Part shown: positions 27,205 to 35,178 of the stretch, one piece after another
Layout of the letters: each line of letters starts with the position of its first letter
How positions within the stretch are numbered: position 1 is the stretch's first letter
DNA from: Phycisphaerales bacterium AB-hyl4
GTDB lineage: Bacteria; Planctomycetota; Phycisphaerae; Phycisphaerales; Phycisphaeraceae
Direction: 5' to 3'
DNA length: 64,000 nucleotides
Assembly: GCA_041821185.1 (NCBI GenBank)
Contig: JBGUBD010000004.1
Location: 62,001-126,000, forward strand
Notes under the pieces: generated by a model
What the model saw: the letters and a program-made list of their open reading frames with translations, nothing else
Database searches by the model: none
What the model was told of the DNA's origin: nothing
Translations under genes and position numbers: made by a program

Positions 27205-28229
27205 CCGAGAAAGGCGAGTCTACATCGAGATACCTCTGCAACTTTATGGCCGCGCTCCTGCTCATCAAGGCCTATGCACCATCAACGCCGCTACGCTGGC
27301 TCAACGGCGTCAAGGATAATTTGGAGCAATGGAGTGCGATGCGCCACGCACCCACCGTTCTGGAATCAGAAATTTACTCGCTAGCCAACCTTTTCCACAG
27401 TGACGCGAAGGGGCAATTACGGCGATGCGCATCAGGCGTGGTCGTATGCTTGGCCGACGGTTTGGCGGCGCACGAATGGCGATGGCTCAACGATAAGTGG
27501 CGACTCGCATCCTCAACTGAGCCCCGGCGAATTCTAGGAGCGACGCTCATCTGGTCAGATGAGGCGCTTTCTAACGAGATCGACGATTTCATCACCAATC
27601 GTCGTTGGACGACGCACCGTCTCCTGCATCATCTGCTGGCGTGCGGCGCGGCCATCGCATCGGTCGCACGCATCGACGATCTCCCCGCTGTGCGTGGCCC
27701 GATCGTCGTCATTCATCCGAACCTGTTTCCTCGCCAGCAACAGGAACAAATCGCCGGGTACGAATTTGGATCTGTACTAACCATTGGTGGCGCCGGTGCG
27801 ACCTTCCCAATCCCGTGTGACTCGCCACCCGTTTCCAGTGCGACTGAGGATGAAGAGCCGTTTAGCTGGGTCAACGAGCTACCGTTTCAACATGTGCCGC
27901 TCGATTTCATTCAGCACTGCGCTGATAAAATCAATGTCGCGTCGCACAACTTGCGGGTTCTGACGCATGCGGACTCGATTCACTTGATGGTCATGCAAAC
28001 ATCGCCGCGTAAAGTCCGTCTGCTGATTCGCAATGACGACGCCATTTACCTGAGTACGGAAATTGATGCGGGTCAGAATATCAAGTGTGTCACAGTGTTG
28101 TCCGGTTTTATAACATCGTCCATTGAACCCAGTGGCTCTCGATTCAGAGTGAAAGTTCCCTTACGGGGCATGGCGATCGTTGACGTGACATTTGAGGCAG
28201 AGGTGATGTGTCCATCACAAATGAACTGA
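27205..28229 (+). pseudogene. 5'-truncated protein of unknown function
   Basis: The plus-strand frame is protein-like from about 27205 (SRYLCNFMAALLLIKAYAP…) to the stop at 28229, but the codons before that only read the complement of the integrase relic. The original start is therefore lost. The C-terminal part (VLTHADSIHLMVMQTSPRKVRLLIRNDDAIYLST…) resembles the beta-sandwich end of a large glycoside-hydrolase-like protein; this is a weak impression. Base composition is visibly less GC-rich than the neighbours. Any expressed product would be a fragment. Confidence 0.45.
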
Positions 28230-28334
28230 AATTGGGCGCTTCAGGGTTCTGTCTGGGTAGCCGGGGTGAACACACGCCAATTGACAGTTTACGGAATCTA
28301 ATCGATCCCTCTGTCCAGCCCAATGGCCGGCGCA

Positions 28335-28521
28335 ACTCTCCCTGTGCGCAACCCATCAAACGGGATTTCTCTCGAAAAGTTCGCGCATTCTTTTAACAGC
28401 AAAATGGGCTTGGAATCCGGAGTTCGCGCGCAGCGTAAGTGCGGATAATTTCAGCGTTTGATGCTGTTAAACACTTTTTTGGAGCGGTTGGTGGCGCGCG
28501 TTAAAAGCGCGAACTGGTTCG
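28335..28521 (+). repeat. 187-bp repeat, copy A
   Basis: This block is repeated at 50604-50790 in the same orientation and at the same length. By hand alignment I count about 25 differences and no gaps; the first 70 and last 27 bases are almost unchanged. Each copy holds AGTTCGCGC-like words near both ends in opposite orientation, TTTAACAG…CTGTTAAA arms, and a CGCGC-GTTAAAA-GCGCG hairpin. No coding frame is conserved. It lies just past the stop codon of the SLBB protein gene. Confidence 0.8.
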
Positions 28522-28529
28522 TGTTGCGC

Positions 28530-29843
28530 TTAGGGGTCGACCACCACATCGCCTGCCTGCAGCCAGGGATTCTCCGCCTCGCCTTCGACCAGGTCTTTCA
28601 CGCGGATATGCGGCAGCCGGCGTTCACTGCCATCGGGCTGCTGACGCACGATCTCGATAACGGCAGGCACCCCCGTCCACTGTATGTTGTCCGCCGAGGC
28701 GATCAGTTGCAGCAGCGTCATGCCGTCCTCCGGCAGCACATAGGCACCGGGCCTGCCGACCGGTCCGGTGATATAGACGACCTGCCTCGCAGGCTCCGCG
28801 CCAGCCGCTGCTTCGAGTTGCCCATCAGCGTCGGCAGCGGCCAGTTGCAACTGCGCCTCGATCAACGCTTGCCGTGCCTGCTCTACGTCGTCCGGCGACG
28901 CCCGGCCCGCGTCCAGCAGTTGATGCACGCGATCCAGTTGCCGCTGGCGTAACGCCACCACGTTTCGCAGCAGATCGACACGTTGCGCGTCCGCATCGCC
29001 CGCCTCGGCCACCGGCTTGTCGCCCTCCCCGTCGCCAGCTTCTGGCTCGCTTGCCAGCCCGACCTGCCGGTCGATCAGTTCTTGCATCGTCATGCCCGTC
29101 TGCTCTGCGAGCCGACGATCGACCGCCTCAACATCGGTTTCCCAGTGGGCCGCATTGTCGTTGAATGCTACGCTGATGCCTGTGTCGTCGCTGTGCTCGG
29201 GTCGCTGGAAGACGGCAATCGTATCCTTGTCGAAATCCTGGACGAGGCTCGGCACGAGAATGTAGGACGCATTTCGCCGCAGCCAGTCGTGCTGACGTTG
29301 CTGCGGCCATTGGTCGAAGTCTGCAGGTAATTCCACCTGGCCCGTCGGAGAAAGGAGATAGTCGGCGGTGACGATCTGCCTTTCGTACAGTACAGCGACA
29401 TCGTCGGGCAGAGGGCTGTCGCGATCATGCTGGCCCACCATTTCTATTCCTACCATCACCATAGCTTGGTGAATCCCGCGTGCCTGCGTGATGGACTGTT
29501 GGCGTCTGGTGATCGTGTTGGTTTGTGGCTGCTGCTTCCGCCACTCGTCGTCGTCAGCACGAACACGTTCGAGGAGCATTCGCTCGTCATCGGCTTGAGC
29601 GTCTGGATGCGTCAGCACGAGTTGATCGCCTTCCCAACGGGCGACCAGCCATGCGTCCTCGTCGTCGTTGAGGTAGATCTGCAGTTGCTCATCATCTTGG
29701 ACGTATCGGCCGGTCGTTGAAACCTCGCCCGGTCGATCTTCCGCCACCACACGGCCATCGGCCCGAAACTCGATGACGAATGGTGACGTCCGGTCGGCCA
29801 TGCGCCATCCGCCATGACCAGCGACCGCCATGTACATCCGCAT
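28530..29843 (-). CDS. SLBB-domain protein, possibly 5'-truncated
   Basis: A 437-residue protein. The start is a small beta-rich domain (FVIEFRADGRVVAEDRPGEVSTTGRYVQDDEQLQIYL). A middle part follows with AFNDNAAHWETDVEAVDRRLAEQTG, then a helical stretch (LRQRQLDRVHQLLDAGRASPDDVEQARQAL). The last about 90 residues form a SLBB domain (VYITGPVGRPGAYVLPEDGMTLLQLIASADN), the sugar-binding-type fold of polysaccharide export proteins. No signal peptide is present and the N-terminal domain starts abruptly, so the 5' end may have been lost. No export partners (Wzc, Wzx) are nearby. Confidence 0.6.
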   Translation of the reverse strand: MRMYMAVAGHGGWRMADRTSPFVIEFRADGRVVAEDRPGEVSTTGRYVQDDEQLQIYLNDDEDAWLVARWEGDQLVLTHPDAQADDERMLLERVRADDDEWRKQQPQTNTITRRQQSITQARGIHQAMVMVGIEMVGQHDRDSPLPDDVAVLYERQIVTADYLLSPTGQVELPADFDQWPQQRQHDWLRRNASYILVPSLVQDFDKDTIAVFQRPEHSDDTGISVAFNDNAAHWETDVEAVDRRLAEQTGMTMQELIDRQVGLASEPEAGDGEGDKPVAEAGDADAQRVDLLRNVVALRQRQLDRVHQLLDAGRASPDDVEQARQALIEAQLQLAAADADGQLEAAAGAEPARQVVYITGPVGRPGAYVLPEDGMTLLQLIASADNIQWTGVPAVIEIVRQQPDGSERRLPHIRVKDLVEGEAENPWLQAGDVVVDP

Positions 29844-29966
29844 TTACGTGAATCCAACGTCAGCCACGCCGATTTCGCTTCAGCGAATCGTTCCATATCT
29901 AGCGGTCAGCCCACCACTTGCCTGCGTCAGAGTTTCTGAACAGGGAGGGGTTACATCGCTGGATTG

Positions 29967-31016
29967 TCAGTCGTTCGCCAGTGCATTTTCAAAAAAAGCG
30001 ACTGAGCGGTTGGCGCCCCATGCGTGTGGGCCTTGGAACAGGTCGAGTTCAAGACGGTCGGCCACCCCCGCCGCCTCGTAGATTTTCTGCACCTGTTCAT
30101 AGCAGCTCATGGCCGACTCGATGCGGAAGCATTCGTCGTGGACGCCGATTTCGACCAGCAGCGGCCGCGGAGCGATGAGCCCGTGCAGATCCGGCACGTC
30201 GCAGAGGGCGTACAGCCCGGGCGTTAGTTGACTGCCGCAGGCGTTGACATCGCGCATCACGAAGTCGGCGAAACGGTCGCTGTAGCAGATGATGTCGGCT
30301 GCGGCGACACGTTCGTCGCAAAGCGCGATCCAGGTCGCCATCGTGCCGCCGAAGCTCAGGCCCATCACGCCGATGCGGTCGGCGTCGACGTAGGGCTGCT
30401 GGCACAAATAATCCAGCGCGCACGAGCCGTCGTGAACGTTCAGGCCGAGCATGGTCATGCCCAGCACGCTGGCGCGGAGGTAGTGAAGGTTGCACAGGTC
30501 GCGGTTGTGGGCGATGTCGTGGTGGTGGGGCTTTTTGCGGTCATCGCGATCGCCGAAGCCGCGCCAGTCGATGGCCATGGTGACGAAGCCGGCCTTGGCC
30601 ATTTGCAGTCCGTAGTCGTAGTTGAGTTCCTTGATAGTCTCGGCGTGCTCGGGGGAAGTGTCGTTGCCCATGACGGACTCTTTGCCGAACGGGCCGTGGC
30701 CGTGGCAGGCGAGGATGGCGGGCCGGGGGCCGGTCGCATTGGCGGGGCGAAACACGTAGGCCGTGGCGGAGAGGCCCGGTTCAACGTCGAAAATGAGCTT
30801 CTGCTTGATGAGCCCATCCGCTTGCCATTCGACGAGAATCTCCGGGCTCAGCGATGGCTTTTCTGGCAGGCGGCCGAGCGTCTGGCGCACCTTTGGCAGC
30901 AGCGCTGCACGCCACGTCTCCCACTCCACTGCTGTTGAGCCCGCGAAACGGTGCTCCGGCGTGTGATCACGGGCGAGATTCAGCCAGTGCTGGTCGATGG
31001 AAAGGTTGCGAGGCAT
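29967..31016 (-). CDS. Alpha/beta hydrolase (acetyl-xylan-esterase / dienelactone-hydrolase type)
   Basis: A 349-residue alpha/beta hydrolase. ILACHGHGPFGKE gives the oxyanion-hole strand, VMGLSFGGTMATW carries the nucleophile Ser, and FQGPHAWG near the C-terminus supplies the catalytic His. No signal peptide is seen, so it is cytoplasmic. Family members cleave acyl or lactone esters on sugars and related compounds. It is the last member of the carbohydrate cassette, separated from the dehydratase gene by about 420 bases, and may have its own promoter. The start at 31016 has GGAG upstream; the longer frame is unsupported. Confidence 0.75.
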   Translation of the reverse strand: MPRNLSIDQHWLNLARDHTPEHRFAGSTAVEWETWRAALLPKVRQTLGRLPEKPSLSPEILVEWQADGLIKQKLIFDVEPGLSATAYVFRPANATGPRPAILACHGHGPFGKESVMGNDTSPEHAETIKELNYDYGLQMAKAGFVTMAIDWRGFGDRDDRKKPHHHDIAHNRDLCNLHYLRASVLGMTMLGLNVHDGSCALDYLCQQPYVDADRIGVMGLSFGGTMATWIALCDERVAAADIICYSDRFADFVMRDVNACGSQLTPGLYALCDVPDLHGLIAPRPLLVEIGVHDECFRIESAMSCYEQVQKIYEAAGVADRLELDLFQGPHAWGANRSVAFFENALAND

Positions 31017-31438
31017 GGCGGGGGGAATCTCCGATCGTTGTGAGGTACCTCTGATGCATGAGCACGTTGCGCCACCGCAAATAGCACGGGGGATGACAGT
31101 ATCGCCACGATCGACGAACCGCCCTGTCAGTGAAAATCTCATTTCATTATCGCGACGAACGGACATACCAAAGCCTCAATAATTGGCCGCTGATTGAGAC
31201 GAGCTTGCCACCACTTTTGCCCTAGGTCAACTCGCCTGTCGCGAACACCTCGGCGAGCTGCTGCTCAAGCATGACCACCGGCAGGCAGCGTGCAGCGAGC
31301 AAGAAACAGGGGATGAAGCGCGAGGAGAGACCGCAGCATGATCCATTTACGCGAGCCTCACATTCGGACGAACTCACGCTTGGCACCGGCTTGTCATGCA
31401 GCGTTGATCGACACGGTGGCCCTGCACCACACGCCTTC
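31017..31438. other. Spacer in the carbohydrate cassette
   Basis: No gene is supported. A short minus-strand tail frame ending near 31222 (…MLEQQLAEVFATGELT) looks like the C-terminus of some lost protein. This could be a degraded gene between the dehydratase and the esterase. Confidence 0.3.
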
Positions 31439-32671
31439 TCAATCAGCCATGTCACCGCCCCGGGCAACTTCGCCCGCCGTGTCAGTGTTGCTGCCGGCGA
31501 TCGCGCCGCTGCGAAAAACGCATCGGCCTGCAACATACATCTCCACATCGACGTGATATTGATCAATGACGGCCGGGTCCGGATCGACGCCGAGGCCAGG
31601 TGATTCCGGTACACGAATCTGACCGTCTGCATCAAGCCTCAGTTGATCCTTTGTCAGCCGTGTGGCTAAATCGCTGGCCTCGACCGGATACTCGCACAAG
31701 GTGTGGTCGGCCATGCCCGCGTAGGGTTGAAGCGAAGCCGACAGGGCCAGGTGCGTCGTGAAGGTGTGGTTGACATAGGTGACGTCATGCGCGTTTGCAT
31801 ATTCGGCCACCCGTCGCGCCGGGGTGATGCCGCCGATCCTGCCCGTGTCGATCTGGACGTAGCCGATGCCGCCATGGTCGATCAGGTGGCGGGCCATGTG
31901 AAAGTTATGTGCGCCCTCACCGGCCGCCATTTGCACACGGCTGCCCCGGGCCGTCAGTTCCCGGTAAGCCGCCAACGCGCCACTGACGAACGGCTCCTCC
32001 AGCCAGGTCACCTCGAAGGCATCCAGCATGGACAGCCGGGCGGCCGCTGCAGAGACATCTTCGTCCCATACCGTGCCGGCGTCGACGAGCAACATCAACT
32101 CGCTGCCAAGCCCTTCCCGCGCCGCCGCTACTTGCTCGCGGTCGGCGTCCACACTTCCCTGACCGAATGGACCCCATCCGAACTTCACCGCGGCGTAGCC
32201 CGCATCACGCATTGTACGGGCCTTGGCCAGGGTCTGCTGCGGGTCGTCGCCGAACAGTTGCGATGCGTACGGCGTCTTAGGGTAGGCCTGCTTGTCACCC
32301 AGCAGCCGGTAGACCGGCTCGCCCCGCCGCTTGCCCAGCAGATCCCACAAGGCGATGTCGATGCCTGAGAGGGTGTGGTCGGTCTGGGCGATATCCAGGC
32401 CGAGCTTGCGCACCTCGGCGTTGATGCGGGCGATGTCCGCCGGAGTTTCGAGCCGCTGACCGAGCACGCCGTCACGCACCGGCCGACAGGCCGAATGCGA
32501 CATGGGACAGGCCCAGTTCGCCATCGACACCAGGGGTGAAGTTTCACATTCACCCCAACCGACCCACTGTCCCGCCGCGATCCGCACCAGCAAGGCATCC
32601 TGACTGCCATCGCCGATGTTCTTGATTGCCGGCATGGCAAGGTAATACAGGTCCACCGATTCAATCTTCAT
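31439..32671 (-). CDS. Enolase-superfamily sugar-acid dehydratase
   Basis: A 410-residue protein of the mandelate racemase/muconate lactonizing group. The N-terminal capping domain (MKIESVDLYYLAMP…) is followed by a TIM barrel with AAVKFGWGPFG, metal ligands in LMLLVDAGTVWDED, VTWLEEPF and AAGEGAHN, and YVQIDTGRIGGI. These correspond to the KxK-like, Asp, Glu and Glu positions of the family. Members remove water from sugar acids such as galactonate or fuconate. The neighbouring SDR and hydrolase suggest a pathway that oxidises a sugar, opens the lactone and dehydrates the acid. The substrate is not known. Confidence 0.82.
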   Translation of the reverse strand: MKIESVDLYYLAMPAIKNIGDGSQDALLVRIAAGQWVGWGECETSPLVSMANWACPMSHSACRPVRDGVLGQRLETPADIARINAEVRKLGLDIAQTDHTLSGIDIALWDLLGKRRGEPVYRLLGDKQAYPKTPYASQLFGDDPQQTLAKARTMRDAGYAAVKFGWGPFGQGSVDADREQVAAAREGLGSELMLLVDAGTVWDEDVSAAAARLSMLDAFEVTWLEEPFVSGALAAYRELTARGSRVQMAAGEGAHNFHMARHLIDHGGIGYVQIDTGRIGGITPARRVAEYANAHDVTYVNHTFTTHLALSASLQPYAGMADHTLCEYPVEASDLATRLTKDQLRLDADGQIRVPESPGLGVDPDPAVIDQYHVDVEMYVAGRCVFRSGAIAGSNTDTAGEVARGGDMAD

Positions 32672-32706
32672 CGTCCGTTTCCCACCTCGCCGTGTGCCCG
32701 GCTTGT

Positions 32707-33492
32707 TCAGAATGTAACGGTCAGCCCACCGTCGACCACCAACACCTGGCCGGTGATATAGGTCGCATCCGGTCCGCAAAGAAAGAACGCGACGCCCGCA
32801 ATCTCTTCAGGCTCAGCCGCACGCCGCAGTGGCAGATGATCGCCACGAACGTAGTTGTCCCGGAACCAGTCGCTCTCCAGTTCACTGACCCCCTCGACGA
32901 CGCTCATCGGCGTCCGCACGAAGCCTGGAGCGATGGCATTGACGAGAATATGTCGATCCGCGAGTTCCAGTGCCAGTGCCCGGCAGTATTGCTCGATCGC
33001 CGCCTTGGCCATCCCATACGCGCTGGCCAGCCGCTCGGCCCGCCGACTGTGGATCGACGTGACATGCACCAGTCGTCCGCCCTCAGCCATCAACGGCACC
33101 ACGGCTCGCGTCAGGTAAGTGGCGCCGTTCACCATGATGTCGAACGGCTTTCTCCACTGAGCGATGTCACTGTCCACCGCCTGCTCCGGCCCGACGACGC
33201 CGGCGCTGTTGACCACCGCGTCCAAACCGCCCCACGCGTCGCAGATCATGGTAGTCAGGGTTGAGATGCTGGCCGGGTCGCTGTAATCCCCGGCGAGCAT
33301 GAGATGATCGTCGCCGATCAGATCCTGTCGAACTGCTTCGAGTTGCGATGCCCGCCGGGCGAACAGACAGACCTGCCACCCTTCGCGGGCAAAGCGTTGG
33401 GCTGTGGCTTGGCCGATGCCGGAGGAGGCACCGCAGATTAGCACGCGAGCCCCCGGCGTCTGTTTATCGTTTGGTGAGATCGTGGCGCTCAT
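32707..33492 (-). CDS. Short-chain dehydrogenase/reductase (SDR)
   Basis: A 261-residue classical SDR. The cofactor loop GASSGIG is at residues 21-27, NSAG near 95-98, catalytic Ser146 and Tyr159-x3-Lys163 (SAYGMAK), and the C-terminal FLCGPDATYITGQVLVVDGG. All catalytic positions are present. It probably oxidises a sugar or sugar lactone with NAD(P). Its ATG overlaps the stop of the preceding hydrolase gene (ATGA), so the two are translationally coupled. Confidence 0.88.
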   Translation of the reverse strand: MSATISPNDKQTPGARVLICGASSGIGQATAQRFAREGWQVCLFARRASQLEAVRQDLIGDDHLMLAGDYSDPASISTLTTMICDAWGGLDAVVNSAGVVGPEQAVDSDIAQWRKPFDIMVNGATYLTRAVVPLMAEGGRLVHVTSIHSRRAERLASAYGMAKAAIEQYCRALALELADRHILVNAIAPGFVRTPMSVVEGVSELESDWFRDNYVRGDHLPLRRAAEPEEIAGVAFFLCGPDATYITGQVLVVDGGLTVTF

Positions 33493-34340
33493 GGCGTGTT
33501 TGCCTCCAATGCATCGATACACCACGCCAAAGCTTGCGGAAAATGTTGAAGGGGCGCGTTGTGATCGCCACCCTGTATTTCATGATACTGAAAGGTGGCT
33601 CGGCCTCGTAGGCGCTCCGCCAGTAGCCGAGACTGGTCCACCGGTATCGTCTCGTCCGCCGTGCCATGAACAATCGCCAAGGGCATTACCAATTTCTGGT
33701 GATTCTTTCGTACGTTGTCGCCTTCATACGCCGTGGGCACCTTGGCTGGCGTTCCCCCATACGACCATTCAATCGCGTCAGCAATCTCACACAGAAGTGG
33801 CGAAGTCGCACAGCCGTGCCTGCACCATTGATGGTAATCGCCCACGTCTGTCGCGGGGCATAGTGCGACCGCTGCAGCCACGTCCTGAGGGTGGTTCGCG
33901 GTAAAGGTCAACGTGCCGGTGCCGCCCATGGAGCCACCCACCAGGATCACCTGCTTGGTCCCATGGTTCGTGTGAAGCCAGTGAAGCAAGCCGGCGAGAT
34001 CCATCTGGGCAGCGGGGCCCATCCAGGCATTACCACGCAGGTTCGGCAGAACGACACCCATGCTCATGTCGCCCAGCATCGGCCACCATCGCTTCCGGAT
34101 GTCCGGACGCGTCAGCAACTGATCGCCCGATGCATTGTGGCCGTGTAGCACCACCAGCCATCGCGACATCCGCCGGGGGTTGCGGATCAGTACCCAGTCT
34201 TCGTAACCATCCACAGCGCTACGATACTGCAGCCGTTCAAAGCCATCAGGTGCGTTGGGTGCTTCATAGCGGCCTTTCGCGACGATTTCAATTGCCGTCG
34301 CGTCGGCACATCGGGGGGGAAACTGACTATGCATGCACAT
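33489..34340 (-). CDS. Alpha/beta hydrolase
   Basis: A 283-residue hydrolase with the prolyl-oligopeptidase/esterase layout: LVVLHGHNASGDQ for the oxyanion region, ILVGGSMGGTGTL with the nucleophile Ser, PLAIVHGTADETIPV with the acid Asp, and EIQGGDHNAPL with the His. No signal peptide is seen. The likely role is hydrolysis of an ester or lactone on a sugar product. Its start lies 14 bases inside the PIG-L gene and its stop overlaps the SDR start, a tight three-gene chain. The open frame continues upstream through the PIG-L gene in another phase and is not used. Confidence 0.78.
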   Translation of the reverse strand: MCMHSQFPPRCADATAIEIVAKGRYEAPNAPDGFERLQYRSAVDGYEDWVLIRNPRRMSRWLVVLHGHNASGDQLLTRPDIRKRWWPMLGDMSMGVVLPNLRGNAWMGPAAQMDLAGLLHWLHTNHGTKQVILVGGSMGGTGTLTFTANHPQDVAAAVALCPATDVGDYHQWCRHGCATSPLLCEIADAIEWSYGGTPAKVPTAYEGDNVRKNHQKLVMPLAIVHGTADETIPVDQSRLLAERLRGRATFQYHEIQGGDHNAPLQHFPQALAWCIDALEANTP

Positions 34341-35124
34341 TACCCCCGTGTTCCAATGACAGCGGAATGCAGCGATCGCCCAGAATGGCATGGAGTAGAT
34401 TGTCCGTCGGATGCCCCCGGCCGAGATGCTGCATGAAGCTTTCCGCAAATACAACCCCGACCGCCTGCCCCTGCACCTGGGCATCCACCTCCATCTGCTG
34501 CAGATAGTCGTCCATGCCATTGACGTACTGCAGCCATGATCGCTGAGACGCGTGACATGCGAGCATCTCCCGCTTGATATCGATGACGGCGGAGATATCC
34601 ACCGCCATCTGCATCGGCAGCGGTCGGCCGTAGATATCACTCAGGCCGGCCGCATGGCAGTAATACAAGTGGGGTATCCCGGCCGTGGCGATGCTGGGTT
34701 CGCCGCAATCGTAATTCGGTACTGAGGCGATGAATGCTGCCGTCCGCACCAGGCGTGAGGTTTCTTCGTGGTCCACAAGATAATCAGTCGGCGGCGGCGC
34801 AAAAACAATCTGCGGATCGACCTCCCGCATGATGCGAACCGCCTGACGCAAATGCCATGAATCGTATTGGATACACAGGTCGTGGCCACCAGCATAATGG
34901 TAATGGCCACCCAGAAGGTCGGCCGCCGCAGCCGCTTCCTTCAATCGCACGGCACGGATCGCCTCTCCCCCGAGCACGACAGACCCAACCTCGCCACCTG
35001 CCATTGTGGCGATATGAATCTCCCACCCAGCCTGCTCCAACAGCGCCAGCGTGCCGGACACCTGGAACTCCACATCGTCAGGATGGCAGTGAAAAGCAAG
35101 GACTCGCTTCATGTTGACGCTCAT
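34327..35124 (-). CDS. PIG-L family deacetylase
   Basis: A 265-residue LmbE/PIG-L-type protein. The zinc site is visible as HCHPDDVEF (His14, Asp17) and His119 in YLVDHEETSRL. The family removes N-acetyl groups from amino sugars or related molecules. Placement between a glycosidase-like gene and a hydrolase suggests an acetylated amino sugar among the substrates of this cassette, which is inference. No signal peptide is present. Confidence 0.85.
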   Translation of the reverse strand: MSVNMKRVLAFHCHPDDVEFQVSGTLALLEQAGWEIHIATMAGGEVGSVVLGGEAIRAVRLKEAAAAADLLGGHYHYAGGHDLCIQYDSWHLRQAVRIMREVDPQIVFAPPPTDYLVDHEETSRLVRTAAFIASVPNYDCGEPSIATAGIPHLYYCHAAGLSDIYGRPLPMQMAVDISAVIDIKREMLACHASQRSWLQYVNGMDDYLQQMEVDAQVQGQAVGVVFAESFMQHLGRGHPTDNLLHAILGDRCIPLSLEHGGNVHA

Positions 35125-35178
35125 TGCAGTTTGGCCTCGTCCAGTTTAAAACAGCGCATGTCATCTGAACACGCAGCA

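Noticed and set aside
26967..28229. Single 420-codon protein
   Set aside because: The first about 80 codons are the complement of an integrase relic. The frame fuses two unrelated sequences by chance.
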